64,000 nt of DNA from Polaribacter sp. NJDZ03 (GCF_019263805.1 NZ_CP079195.1:58501-122500); one strand, 5' to 3'; positions 53,201 to 61,422 are shown, counted from the first letter of the stretch. Notes: generated by a model from the letters alone, not told the origin. Program-made: numbers and translations.

Positions 53201-54409
53201 CGAATAAACAGTGTTATTTTTTTTATTGATATGAGTTATTTTAGCGTTTTTAGGGTTGTAAACATCTATACCGCCGCCATCTGTAGAAATCCATAAATTA
53301 CCAGTTTTGTCTTTTACAACACTTGAAACGGAGGGGATTGTTAACGAATTATTTTTATTAGGTAAGCTTTTTATATCTTTAAATTTATCATAGAGTTTAT
53401 CGCTAACGGCAACACCACTGTTAAAGTATCCCATCCAAATTCTATCATTTTTATCTATAAAAAGTTCCCAAATAGAATTATGTAAAATACTGTTTTCTTC
53501 TGTTTTATTTGAAACATAATTTTTAATAATATCGCCATTCTCTTCTAAGTGAAAAAGACCATCATTCTCTGTTCCAATCATCATTGTATTGTCTGATAAT
53601 TGAATTATTTTCATGATTTTTTTTGAAGTAAATTCAAACTTCTCTAAGCTTATAATATTATTGTTCCTATCATTAGTTAAACCACATTTGTAGACACCGT
53701 CTTCTCTTTCAAAACCAATCCATAAATTATCTTTAGCATCAATATATAAGTCAGATATTGAGTTGACTATATCTTTTTCATTATTTGTAAAAACTCTAGT
53801 GTCAATTAGTTTGTTGTTAATAAGATCTGCTTCTTTTAAACCAAGAGTTGTACCTACAAATGTTTTACCTTGCTTGGTGTGTTTTATACTATTAATAGAG
53901 AGATCTGATTGATTTTTATTTATAATTCTATCTATTTTAAATGTATCCATGTTTAACTTAAAAAGACCTTTATTATCGGTTCCTATCAACAAGTTTCCGT
54001 TAGAATCCTCTTCTATAGCTAATACATTTTCTTTATAATTAAGGTCACTATTTAATTGTATCTTTTTAAAATGGTCTAAGTCTCTATTATATAAATTTAA
54101 TCCATTTTCGGTTCCACACCACAGTCTATTTTTACTGTCTAAAAAAAGGCATTGAACTAAATTATTGCTTAAAGAATGCGTGTTTTCAAAATCAAATTTA
54201 TAAGGAGTATAGTTTATACCATCAAATTTATATAAACCGGTTCCAGTAGTACCAATCCAAATAAAGTCTTGGCTGTCTTGCACAATAGATGAGACGCCCA
54301 CTTTAGGTATGCCTTCCTTAATATTTACAAACTGAAATTCTTTATAAGGTTTTTGTGCATAGTTAATTATGGGAGACAAAAAAAATATTAAAACCAAGAG
54401 GTTTTTCAT
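50255..54409 (-). CDS. Hybrid two-component system regulator (HTCS) of the PUL
   Basis: A 1384-residue single-chain sensor and regulator. After a signal peptide come reg_prop (two-component propeller) repeats, residues about 20-690, such as DFIWIGTTGTGLYKFDG and NLWISTDGGGIDVYNP. A Y_Y_Y domain (FTIEYTGLNYTRPEKNNYAFYLEGYE) and one membrane helix near residue 800 follow. The histidine kinase has the phospho-acceptor in FFTNISHEFRTPLTL near 853 and the N-box and G-boxes NLLSNAIKATP and GTGIGLEVVKSF. The receiver has the acidic pair in LIVEDN and the phospho-Asp in ITDVVMPEMDGFEF near 1180. An AraC HTH (SVEELASQLKLSRSQLYRKI and NISEACFSVGFSSPSYFSKCFK) ends the protein. It would sense a glycan breakdown product in the periplasm and activate susCD and perhaps the GH3 genes. 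Confidence 0.96.
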   Translation of the reverse strand: MKNLLVLIFFLSPIINYAQKPYKEFQFVNIKEGIPKVGVSSIVQDSQDFIWIGTTGTGLYKFDGINYTPYKFDFENTHSLSNNLVQCLFLDSKNRLWCGTENGLNLYNRDLDHFKKIQLNSDLNYKENVLAIEEDSNGNLLIGTDNKGLFKLNMDTFKIDRIINKNQSDLSINSIKHTKQGKTFVGTTLGLKEADLINNKLIDTRVFTNNEKDIVNSISDLYIDAKDNLWIGFEREDGVYKCGLTNDRNNNIISLEKFEFTSKKIMKIIQLSDNTMMIGTENDGLFHLEENGDIIKNYVSNKTEENSILHNSIWELFIDKNDRIWMGYFNSGVAVSDKLYDKFKDIKSLPNKNNSLTIPSVSSVVKDKTGNLWISTDGGGIDVYNPKNAKITHINKKNNTVYSGLNSNYIVSLFLDSKNNLWAGSWDNGIYLLKNGSKKFINFSKHNAVKNFNSNTVRSFSEDSKGTVWIATFFEGLHSYNPITDTFKKYDSKEFLENKSLRNKLMVVFVDSEDAIWVGTADGLFKITRLENNTFNVVSLKTRMQKEYGNLSDASHILSIYESSKNEIWIGTRGAGLCRYNKKEDTYTWYNKSKGFIEENIAAIIEDNDKNIWVSGNSGLTKIDKNQQVFTNYTSNDGLLSNDFNFSAALKDEKGILYFGNFKGLDYFNPKEIATNTSLPTLHLTDFKLFNEKVIPLTENSPLEKVISETKNIQLSHTQSVFTIEYTGLNYTRPEKNNYAFYLEGYETTWNYVGHKRNATYTNLDHGDYIFKLKASNNDGVWSNIPLELNITILPPWWKTNWAILGYILVFLLCIYLLNSLTQQRIKEKEILKNERLAQSQNDELNQKKLQFFTNISHEFRTPLTLIINPIKDIISNKELDLPQSVKNKHAIIYKNTNRLYRLINELMDIRKLEHNKMKIRASKINLIEFSKNISNYFQEETTNKNILLSVDSDVPDLSVWADENMLEKIIFNLLSNAIKATPIGGAINIDLFSNHKRYLLPLVDKKQPVEVIEIVISDTGTGLNEQEVEKIFERFYQVEDQNKTYIGGTGIGLEVVKSFVYLHKGDIKVESKVGSGTTFKILLPTGNAHYTEDEIIYENEKKVNIKEQFLLITPEDTEIPTTKASKLTKTKTILIVEDNIELLDYLKTELSKDYKVFVAGNGKEGVKMAKETLPDAIITDVVMPEMDGFEFCKTIKTDTSTSHIPVMMLTARTTIENRIEGIENGADAYMIKPFDLKLLKLRLSQLITSRQLIFDKFFGAISGADEKINSNSIDKEFIQKLLEYINNNISDSNLSVEELASQLKLSRSQLYRKIKAITGQTVNEFIRKIRLERAKQILDSGRGNISEACFSVGFSSPSYFSKCFKAHFGILPSEIEIKKDIKV

Positions 54410-54882
54410 AAACTAATAATTTAATAGTTATCGTAATATTAGGTTTTTAACCTAATTATTTCAAGTTAGATTTTTATCTAAATAATAGGTGGTTAGATAA
54501 ATCTATTTTTGTAATGTTATTATTTAATTATAAATGTAATTAACTTTTTAACTTGAAAGTAGGGGAAGCTTTACAAATTAGATATAAAGATAGCTTTTGT
54601 AAATAAATTTAAGTGCAACAAATTAAACATCTAATGAAAGAGATGTTGCTTTCTACTTTAGAAATAAGTATAACAGGATGATTTACAGGTATTAAAAGTG
54701 CTACTCTTGTTGTAGAAACCTTTTATAAAACAGAAAAACAATAATACCTATTTATAAGTATTATTGTTTTTCTGTTTGTCTTATTTAAATTTTAAATAAA
54801 GTGCAGTAATTTTCATTTAACTAAAGCGTTGTGAAATTTTAATAAACAAATTAAATAAAGAATATTGTTTTAAAAAAGAGAT
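54410..54882. other. Intergenic region upstream of the HTCS gene
   Basis: About 470 bp. Two small palindromes lie close to the HTCS start, TTAGGTT/AACCTAA (54439-54455) and TTAGAT/ATCTAA (54466-54481). A plus-strand frame from about 54612 reads VQQIKHLMKEMLLSTLEI... for 22 codons to TGA and stays open for about 20 more codons after that stop. It may be a gene remnant or chance. A strong terminator lies at 54728-54777. I recognise no complete gene. Confidence 0.35.
54728..54777 (-). terminator. Terminator downstream of the LolC/E-type permease gene
   Basis: A perfect 20-bp stem (AAACAGAAAAACAATAATAC and its complement) surrounds a 10-nt loop. It lies about 105 nt after the permease stop on the minus strand. 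Confidence 0.75.
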
Positions 54883-56118
54883 TTAAGCAAACTTTATAGA
54901 TTTAGAAGGCTGAATTTTAGTAATTATATATGATGGAATAATCAGCATTAAAAAAGACATAATTAATGTACCTATATTTAGCAGTAAAATAGCTTTAAAA
55001 GAAACATAAACAGGCATTGTGTTCACATAATAGTTTTCTGGGTTTAATGTAATAACTTCAAAATAGTATTGTATAAAAAGGATAGATAGTCCAATAATAT
55101 TTCCCCAGAAAAGACCTTTTAAAATAAGGTAAGAAGCGTTGTATAAAAATATTTTACGGATGCTTGTATTAGTGCTTCCTAAGGCTTTTAAAATACCAAT
55201 CATTTGTACGCGTTCTAAAATTAAAACGAGTAGGGCGGTAATCATATTTATACCGGCAACTAAAATCATAATGGCAATAATAAACCAAACATTATTGTCA
55301 AAAAGTTGAATCCATTCAAAGACCGTTGGATAACTTTCTAAAATAGTCTTGCTATTTAAAGTTTCGGGAATTTCTTTGTAAATTATATTTCCTTTTTCTT
55401 CAATTTTATCAAAGCTATCTAAAATTACTTCAAAACCACCAATTTCATTTTCTGTCCATTTGTTAAGGTTTTGAACTTCTCTAAGATCACCAATCATCAT
55501 AGATTTATCAAATTCTGCAAAACCAGAATTGTAAATACCAACAATAGTATATTTTCTGTTTGATGGTAGCTTACTTGTGGAGGTTTTTATAAAAGTAGCT
55601 AAAACAATATCGTTTAATTTCAACTGTAAACGATTCATTATTGTTTGAGACAATAAAACCTCTTTCGTTCTATCTTGATTAAAATTTGGGGTTCTACCTT
55701 CAACTAAATATTCGTTAAAAAAAGTCCAATCGTAATCTGTAGAAACACCTTTAAAAATAATGCCTTCAAATTCTGTTTCTGTTCTTAAAATCCCAGCTTT
55801 ATTAGCAAAAACCTGAATGTTTTTAATTCCGTCTACATTTTTAAACTTCGGATAAAAATCTTGGTTTTTATCAATAGGAACCGTTGAAACATCAGAATTA
55901 TTAGCATCATAATTAATAATTTGAACATGACCTTTAAAACCAGCCATTTTATCGCGAATTTTATATTGCAAGCCAGCGCCAGTTGCCACTGCAATTAGCA
56001 TAATTATAATACCCAATGTAATTGCTGTAATTGCAATTTTTATTATTGGAGATGAAATGCTATTTTTATACTTTTTACCGGCAATAATGCGTTTTGCAAT
56101 AAATAACTCGTAATTCAA
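54883..56118 (-). CDS. LolC/LolE-type ABC transporter permease
   Basis: A permease of the MacB/FtsX superfamily, about 411 residues from the start chosen here. The first membrane helix (IKIAITAITLGIIIMLIAVATGAGLQYKIRDK) is followed by a periplasmic MacB-like domain of about 220 residues. Three FtsX helices then follow (VWFIIAIMILVAGINMITALLVLILERVQMIGILKALG). In Bacteroidota this subfamily starts like MNLEYFIAKRI; here NLNYELFIAKRI gives a TTG start at 56118. A longer frame from TTG 56145 is rejected because that TTG lies inside a perfect -7 box (56150-56143). It likely extracts lipoproteins for transfer to the outer membrane; the ATPase gene is not in the window. Confidence 0.88.
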   Translation of the reverse strand: MNYELFIAKRIIAGKKYKNSISSPIIKIAITAITLGIIIMLIAVATGAGLQYKIRDKMAGFKGHVQIINYDANNSDVSTVPIDKNQDFYPKFKNVDGIKNIQVFANKAGILRTETEFEGIIFKGVSTDYDWTFFNEYLVEGRTPNFNQDRTKEVLLSQTIMNRLQLKLNDIVLATFIKTSTSKLPSNRKYTIVGIYNSGFAEFDKSMMIGDLREVQNLNKWTENEIGGFEVILDSFDKIEEKGNIIYKEIPETLNSKTILESYPTVFEWIQLFDNNVWFIIAIMILVAGINMITALLVLILERVQMIGILKALGSTNTSIRKIFLYNASYLILKGLFWGNIIGLSILFIQYYFEVITLNPENYYVNTMPVYVSFKAILLLNIGTLIMSFLMLIIPSYIITKIQPSKSIKFA

Positions 56119-56122
56119 ATTG

Positions 56123-57391
56123 ATGATAGATTTTAAACCTTTCAAAAGTACATATTTATTCTTATTTCTACTGCTGAATTTTCAGCTCATTTCTTGTGCT
56201 CAAAATACAACTAAAAAAAGTCCTACCATAACAGTTCAAAAGGTAGAAAAGCAAGAAGTTTTAAAAGTAGGAGCAGAAAGAGTTGATTTATATTTAAAAT
56301 TATTAAAAGGAAAAAATGTAGCAATTGTTGCTAACCAAACATCTGTGTTGTCTGTTTTAGAAAGGGCAGAAGTAGCGGCTAATGTTATGGGGTCTAAAAA
56401 AGTTACACATCATTTGGTAGATTATTTACACAACTTTAATGGTGTAAACGTAAAAAAGGTATTTGCGCCAGAACATGGTTTTAGAGGGAAAGCAGATGCT
56501 GGAGAGGTTATAAAAGATGGTTTTGATACCAAAACAGGTCTGCCAATTGTATCGCTTTACGGTAAAAATAAAAAACCGTCTAAAGCGCATTTAGCAGGAA
56601 TTGATATTGTAGTTTTTGATATTCAAGATGTTGGTGCTCGTTTTTACACCTATATTTCTTCTTTACATTATGTAATGGAAGCGTGTGCAGAAGCTGGAGT
56701 TGAAGTAATTGTATTAGACAGACCAAACCCCAACGGACATTATATAGACGGACCCGTTTTAGAAGAAGCACATAGTTCTTTTGTTGGTATGCACAAAGTG
56801 CCGGTGGTTTACGGAATGACAATTGGAGAATACGGTAAAATGATTAATGGTGAAAAATGGCTTAAAAACGGAATTAAGTGTGATTTAACAGTAATTCCTT
56901 TAGAAAACTATACACATCAAACGGAATATAGTTTACCTATAAAACCATCACCCAATTTACCAAATGATAAAAGTATAAACTTGTACCCAAGTTTGTGTTT
57001 TTTTGAAGGGACCAATGTGTCTGCAGGACGCGGAACCGAAATGCAGTTCCAAATTTATGGTTCTCCGTTTTTAGCAAAAAGTGAATTTACTTTTACTCCA
57101 CAAGCTAATGAAGGTGCTAAATATCCGAAGTTTAAAAATGAATTGTGTTATGGAGAAAATTTACAAGAAGTAGAAAATCTTAATAAAATAGATTTATCAT
57201 TTTTAATAAAAGCATACCATCAGAATACATCTAAAGAGTTTTTTAATAATTTCTTTACCAAATTAGCAGGAACAGAAAAACTACAAGAACAAATTATAAA
57301 GGGTTTGTCTGAGCAAGAGATTAGAAAAACATGGGAGAAAGATTTAAAAGCTTTTAAAACTGTTAGAAATAAGTATTTAATTTATCAGTAG
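56123..57391 (+). CDS. NamZ-like exo-beta-N-acetylmuramidase (DUF1343) lipoprotein
   Basis: A 422-residue protein from ATG 56123 (MIDFKPFKSTYLFLFLLLNFQLISCAQ); the cysteine after LIS is a likely lipidation site. DUF1343 hallmarks are VAIVANQTSVL, FAPEHGFRGKADAGE with its conserved Glu-His, VFDIQDVGARFYTYISSLHYVMEAC, and VLDRPNPNGHYIDGPVLE. FFEGTNVSAGRGTEMQFQIYGSP is a further match. The Bacillus NamZ enzyme removes terminal MurNAc from peptidoglycan fragments, so a role in cell-wall recycling or scavenging is inferred. The start lies only 4 nt from the divergent permease start, so each promoter must lie within the other gene. Confidence 0.92.
   Translation: MIDFKPFKSTYLFLFLLLNFQLISCAQNTTKKSPTITVQKVEKQEVLKVGAERVDLYLKLLKGKNVAIVANQTSVLSVLERAEVAANVMGSKKVTHHLVDYLHNFNGVNVKKVFAPEHGFRGKADAGEVIKDGFDTKTGLPIVSLYGKNKKPSKAHLAGIDIVVFDIQDVGARFYTYISSLHYVMEACAEAGVEVIVLDRPNPNGHYIDGPVLEEAHSSFVGMHKVPVVYGMTIGEYGKMINGEKWLKNGIKCDLTVIPLENYTHQTEYSLPIKPSPNLPNDKSINLYPSLCFFEGTNVSAGRGTEMQFQIYGSPFLAKSEFTFTPQANEGAKYPKFKNELCYGENLQEVENLNKIDLSFLIKAYHQNTSKEFFNNFFTKLAGTEKLQEQIIKGLSEQEIRKTWEKDLKAFKTVRNKYLIYQ
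56143..56150 (-). promoter_or_regulatory. -7 box TACTTTTG of the permease gene, inside namZ
   Basis: On the minus strand TACTTTTG matches TAnnTTTG exactly and lies 24 nt before the TTG start at 56118. It overlaps codons 7-10 of the divergent namZ-like gene. Confidence 0.5.
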
Positions 57392-57416
57392 AAAAAGAAC
57401 TTTAAAAGTTATAAAA

Positions 57417-57450
57417 TAAAAAAACTCGTAATTTCTTACGAGCTTTTTTT
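57417..57450. terminator. Bidirectional terminator between namZ-like and OMP genes
   Basis: The stem CTCGTAA / TTACGAG (57425-57431 and 57436-57442) around TTTC has an A run before it and a T run after it. It serves both convergent genes. Confidence 0.85.
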
Positions 57451-57467
57451 ATGGTATTAAAAGAAAT

Positions 57468-58364
57468 TTATATGTTAAGGTTGTAAGTTAAACCTACAGA
57501 GAAATTTGTAGACTTACCAATATTACGACCATCAACTACAGTACCAAAACCTACACTTGCTCCTAATTCTGGAATAATATTTTTATAAACAGTAGCACCT
57601 AATCTTGTGTATTCTACTTTAGTTTCTGGAAAGTTAGGACCAGCAAAACCAGCACCACCAATATCTACACCATCAGTTGAAGCTAAATAATCTAACCAAC
57701 CTTCTACATAAATTGCAGAACTAGCATATCCTATTTTAGTAGTTGCATAATAAGCATTTGGTACATCAAAGTCCGCACCACCACTAGTATTATCTGCATC
57801 TCCTTTAAATTGGTAAGAATTTAAAAAAGTTACAAAAAGACCATCATTGCTTTGTAAATGTAAACCCGCAGTTAAGTTTGTAGAAAAGGTATTGTTACCA
57901 AGAGATAAAATTCCGTTTGCTTCATAACCTGTAGGAATATCAACACTTAAACCCGTTATTACATCTAAATTTAATTTTTCAAAATCAAAAGTATACGCAT
58001 TGTATTTCAATCCAATAGAAATATCTTGAAAACCATCTTGTTTAGATGTTGTGTTTGCAGGATATGGAGCGCCATTTCCTTCTGCAGAAATGTAAGGAGC
58101 ATTTAAAACAACAGATAATTTGTTTGTAATACCGTATTTTGCATATAAACTGTATATGTTTTGATCAATTTCTTTGTAAACAGGCACTGCATCCATTTTA
58201 GTGTTTCCTGCATAAAATTTCTCATAATTACTAGAAGTGTAAGAAGCTGTTACAGATAAATCTCCTTTTTTTGGAGTAAAACCATCTAATAATCCTTGTG
58301 CATTAGTTTGTGATGTAAGAGCTAGTCCAAAAACCAAACCTAATACTATTTTACTTGTTTTCAT
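57468..58364 (-). CDS. Outer-membrane beta-barrel protein, function unknown
   Basis: A 298-residue protein with a signal peptide (MKTSKIVLGLVFGLALTSQTNAQ). Alternating strands of the barrel type follow: GDLSVTASYTSSNYEKFY, NIYSLYAKYGITNKLSVVLNAPYIS, FQDISIGLKYNAYTF, SVGFGTVV. The end, FSVGLTYNLNI, lacks the terminal Phe but is otherwise like an outer-membrane protein. The 'GITNKLSVVLNAPYIS ... DISIGLKY' pattern resembles the family once named for the MetA pathway of phenol degradation (a transporter-like barrel), but this is a weak match. Single gene with its own terminator. Confidence 0.75.
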   Translation of the reverse strand: MKTSKIVLGLVFGLALTSQTNAQGLLDGFTPKKGDLSVTASYTSSNYEKFYAGNTKMDAVPVYKEIDQNIYSLYAKYGITNKLSVVLNAPYISAEGNGAPYPANTTSKQDGFQDISIGLKYNAYTFDFEKLNLDVITGLSVDIPTGYEANGILSLGNNTFSTNLTAGLHLQSNDGLFVTFLNSYQFKGDADNTSGGADFDVPNAYYATTKIGYASSAIYVEGWLDYLASTDGVDIGGAGFAGPNFPETKVEYTRLGATVYKNIIPELGASVGFGTVVDGRNIGKSTNFSVGLTYNLNI

Positions 58365-58606
58365 TTTTTGTTTTTTAATAGTTAGGTTCCTTTGTCGAGT
58401 GCTAATTCTGTAAATTACAAGATGAATTTTGTTTTTCTTAAAAAAGAGAAATAATGAAGAAATTATTTTTTATTTCTATCTCTTTTTAAGCATGTTATCA
58501 ATAAAAAAAAAGATTATTTTTTTTTAAATATTTTTTTTTAAACAGGTTAATGTTTTTAGATTTTTTATTTGAAATAGGTTTTCGAGTTTTATCATTATAA
58601 AATTTG

Positions 58607-58614
58607 TAATTTTG
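58607..58614 (+). promoter_or_regulatory. -7 box TAATTTTG upstream of pyrD
   Basis: An exact TAnnTTTG match 40 nt before the pyrD ATG at 58655. The -33 TTG is not obvious. Confidence 0.5.
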
Positions 58615-58654
58615 AAAACTAGAAATAAGCTACTTAAAATAATTCTAGTAAAGC

Positions 58655-59689
58655 ATGTACAAATCTATTGTAAGACCAATATTCTTTTTATTCGACCCAG
58701 AAAAAATTCATTACTTCACTTTTTCTTTAGTCAAAAACCTTTGTAAAATTCCTTTTGTTACTTCAATATTTAGAAGTTTATATGTAGTTGATGACAAACG
58801 ATTAGAAAAAACGTTATTTGGTATTACCTTTAAGAACCCAGTTGGTTTAGCTGCAGGTTTCGATAAAAATGCTGTTTTATATAATGAATTGGCTAATTTT
58901 GGTTTTGGTTTTATAGAAATAGGAACCGTAACTCTAAAAGGACAAGTTGGTAATCCTAAAAAAAGGTTGTTTAGATTAAAAGACGATCAAGGAATTATAA
59001 ATAGAATGGGTTTTAATAATGACGGAATGGAAGCTGCCATTAAAAACCTAAAGAAAAATAAGGGGCAAGTTATTATTGGTGGTAACATTGGTAAAAATAC
59101 AGCAACCTCTCCAGAAAATTATACAGAAGATTATTGCGAGGTTTTTACAGAATTACATCCGTATGTAGATTATTTTGTACTAAACGTAAGCTGCCCAAAT
59201 GTAGGTAGCCATGCAAAACTAAATGACAAAGACTATTTATTAGAATTAATTTCTGCTTGTCAGAATCTTAATAATAAAGAAAAAATACAAAAACCAATCT
59301 TATTAAAAATAGCACCCGATTTAAATAATATTCAGTTAGATGAAATTATTGAATTAGTGCATGAAACAAAAATTGATGGTGTAATTGCTTCCAATACTTC
59401 AACAAATAGAGCAAATCTAAAAGCATCAAAAGAACGTTTAGCAGAAATAGGAAATGGTGGTGTTAGTGGTCAGCCAGTTAAAAACCAAAGTACAGCTGTA
59501 ATTAAATATTTAGCAGACACCTCTAAAAAAGCTTTTCCAATAATCGGGGTAGGAGGTATTCACTCAGAAAAAGATGCGTTAGAAAAACTAAATGCAGGCG
59601 CAGATTTAGTGCAAGTTTATACCGGTTTTATTTACGAAGGACCAAGTTTGGTAAAGCGAATTAATAAGGCAATTCTAAAACAATTTTAA
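58655..59689 (+). CDS. pyrD: Dihydroorotate dehydrogenase (quinone), class 2
   Basis: PyrD oxidises dihydroorotate to orotate in pyrimidine synthesis, passing electrons to the quinone pool. The 344-residue protein has the class-2 N-terminal membrane-associated extension ([29 protein letters not shown]). [23 protein letters not shown] and NRMGFNNDG are typical family stretches. The catalytic Ser lies in LNVSCPNVG, as expected for class 2. KIAPDL and [11 protein letters not shown] follow, then the FMN-binding [11 protein letters not shown]. The ATG at 58655 fits the family start. Confidence 0.97.
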   Translation: MYKSIVRPIFFLFDPEKIHYFTFSLVKNLCKIPFVTSIFRSLYVVDDKRLEKTLFGITFKNPVGLAAGFDKNAVLYNELANFGFGFIEIGTVTLKGQVGNPKKRLFRLKDDQGIINRMGFNNDGMEAAIKNLKKNKGQVIIGGNIGKNTATSPENYTEDYCEVFTELHPYVDYFVLNVSCPNVGSHAKLNDKDYLLELISACQNLNNKEKIQKPILLKIAPDLNNIQLDEIIELVHETKIDGVIASNTSTNRANLKASKERLAEIGNGGVSGQPVKNQSTAVIKYLADTSKKAFPIIGVGGIHSEKDALEKLNAGADLVQVYTGFIYEGPSLVKRINKAILKQF

Positions 59690-59759
59690 AATAAAAGTCT
59701 TATCATATAATAGAGGACTTACTTTCGTTAAAAAAAACATTTAGAAAAATCAGCATTCT

Positions 59760-60374
59760 ATGATAGAAACTTTATTCTCTTTCGTCTTTGCAACGGCTAT
59801 TTTAGCAATTTCTCCAGGACCAGATAATATTTTTGTACTAACACAAAGTATTGTGAATGGCACAAAATACGGAATTGCCACTGTTTTAGGGCTAATGTCT
59901 GGTTGTTTAGTACATACTACACTCGTCGCTTTTGGCGTTTCTGCAATCATCAAAGAAAATGACAGTCTTTTTTTTATCATTAAATTATTAGGAGCCAGTT
60001 ATCTGCTCTTTTTAGCATATAAAGTATATAAAAGTGATGCTAAAATAGTATTGTCTAATAGTAATATTCAAAAAGAGTCTGTTTATCAGCTATTTAAAAA
60101 AGGATTTATCATGAATGTTTTAAATCCTAAAGTCGCTTTATTTTTTTTAGCATTTTTCCCACAGTTCTTGTTTTCTAAAACAATTTCCAATGTTATTCAG
60201 TTTTATACATTAGGAGCTCTTTTTATTGCCGTCTCTTTTTTAGTATTTACAATAATTGCAATTTTAGCAGGTAGTATTTCTAGCTATTTAAAAGAAAATG
60301 CCAAAGTGGGAGTGTACTTAAAATGGGGACAAATAATCGTATTTACCTTTATTGCAATTATGATTTTGTTATAA
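59760..60374 (+). CDS. LysE/RhtB-family amino acid exporter
   Basis: A 204-residue protein with six hydrophobic segments. The family signature is ISPGPDNIFVLTQSIVNGTKYGIATVLGLMSGCLVHTTLVAFGVSAII, with KLLGASYLLFLAYKVYKS and FKKGFIMNVLNPKVALFFLAFFPQF following. These are typical of LysE/RhtB proteins, which export amino acids such as threonine or homoserine lactones. The substrate cannot be assigned. It follows pyrD by 70 nt on the same strand; there is no obvious terminator between them. Confidence 0.92.
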   Translation: MIETLFSFVFATAILAISPGPDNIFVLTQSIVNGTKYGIATVLGLMSGCLVHTTLVAFGVSAIIKENDSLFFIIKLLGASYLLFLAYKVYKSDAKIVLSNSNIQKESVYQLFKKGFIMNVLNPKVALFFLAFFPQFLFSKTISNVIQFYTLGALFIAVSFLVFTIIAILAGSISSYLKENAKVGVYLKWGQIIVFTFIAIMILL

Positions 60375-60533
60375 TCGAAATCAACAAACCTCCTCTACCA
60401 TATACCTCCAATAGATTTATAAAAAGCGAATATTTCTTTTTGGGTGTTCCCTTTTTTTAATCTAATATATAAAGGTGTCGTTTTTTATTTAATTCCTAAT
60501 ATCAATTTAAATAAGCTACTGTAAAAAAAAGGT

Positions 60534-60603
60534 CGGGCTTTCCACTATATCTTTTTGCGAAAAGCAAAAAGGATGTCGTTTCAATCCCTAACACAGCTAA
60601 TTT
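60534..60603. repeat. Dispersed intergenic repeat, copy 2
   Basis: The block order matches copy 1 (34399-34469): CGGGCTTTCCACTATATC, a hairpin with TTTTTGC / GCAAAAA arms, GGATGTCGTTTCAATCCCTA, then GCTAATTT. Most differences are single bases in the hairpin and in the part after it. Confidence 0.85.
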
Positions 60604-60705
60604 GCAAATTGAAGTTCTATTTTTAGATTTCTTCTTTCTATTCAAGTTAAAAACACCATAAATCATTTTTTGAGTTCATAAAAGTTAATGGCTATTCTAT
60701 AACCA

Positions 60706-60738
60706 AGACCTCACAGCTTTTAAAAACCTGTGAGGTCT
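60706..60738. repeat. Hairpin repeat AGACCTCACAG ... CTGTGAGGTCT
   Basis: An 11-bp perfect inverted repeat surrounds an A/T-rich 11-nt spacer (CTTTTAAAAAC). This resembles dispersed hairpins I recall from flavobacterial genomes. A degraded relative may lie at 36405-36419. Confidence 0.6.
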
Positions 60739-61023
60739 GTAAGTTCTAGTTGTTTAAAAATAAGGTGTTTATGGTTTAATAGTATATGTTTTTATAATCT
60801 ATATACTATAACATCCAATCCAATACTCCTTATTCAACTTTATGAATCCAAAGAAAACCCCAACCTATGTTTTCTATGTTTCTATGTGTTAAAAAGAAAC
60901 ATACGAGTACGCAACACAACAAACCTTCCAAATTCTCTCAAAAAAACCTCCTTCATAAACTGCTAAAAACAAGCCTCTTAAAACCCATTGTAAAATTAAA
61001 TTAAAATAAAGGTAAAAAAATAG

Positions 61024-61053
61024 TTGTCAGGTTAAAAATGAGTTGTAAGTTTG
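61024..61053 (+). promoter_or_regulatory. rRNA promoter P1
   Basis: TTG at 61024-61026, a 19-nt spacer, then TAAGTTTG at 61046-61053: both Bacteroidota elements at the normal distance. GCAGCCGCTAA follows, which is shared with P3. Confidence 0.75.
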
Positions 61054-61201
61054 CAGCCGCTAACGGTAATATCACACAGTTAGCCACGTTCATTGAGGAG
61101 TTGTAAGTAAGGTGAGGATTAGTTCTTTATCTAAATAAAATATCAAAATTTTATTAAAAATAAATTTCAATATTCATTAGGTTTCTAATTAAAAAGAGTT
61201 G

Positions 61202-61209
61202 TATGTTTG
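61202..61209 (+). promoter_or_regulatory. rRNA promoter P2 (-7 box)
   Basis: TATGTTTG is preceded by AAAGAGTTG, like the block before P1, and followed by GCAGTCCG. There is no TTG at the 19-nt distance, so it is the weakest of the three. Confidence 0.6.
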
Positions 61210-61292
61210 CAGTCCGAAATTTTCGGCAAAAACGTTCAGAGATTTTTAGTTTTAAAGCAAATAAAGAAATAAAAAAAAACTTTAATTTTTTA

Positions 61293-61322
61293 TTGTCAGA
61301 TTAGAAATAGTTTGTATGTTTG
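61293..61322 (+). promoter_or_regulatory. rRNA promoter P3
   Basis: TTG at 61293-61295, a 19-nt spacer, then TATGTTTG at 61315-61322, with the downstream block GCAGCCGCTAA. The TTG-TCAG beginning is the same as in P1. It is the promoter nearest 16S, about 250 nt upstream. Confidence 0.75.
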
Positions 61323-61422
61323 CAGCCGCTAAGAATTACAGCGAAAAAGATCAAAGAAAATTTGGAATGATTATTAAAAAAGTCAGTTAGTTCGATTCTA
61401 ACCTTTCTACAAAGTTTTAACC

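Larger units (their letters stand above)
60375..61023. other. Intergenic region before the rRNA operon
   Basis: About 650 bp with two dispersed-repeat-like elements (60534-60603 and 60706-60738). A 78-codon frame at 60730-60966 is rejected as a gene (see the rejected list). Nothing else was recognised. Confidence 0.45.

Noticed and set aside
60730-60966. 78-codon frame before the rRNA operon
   Set aside because: Cys- and Asn-rich random-looking translation that begins inside a hairpin repeat, with no promoter or family match.
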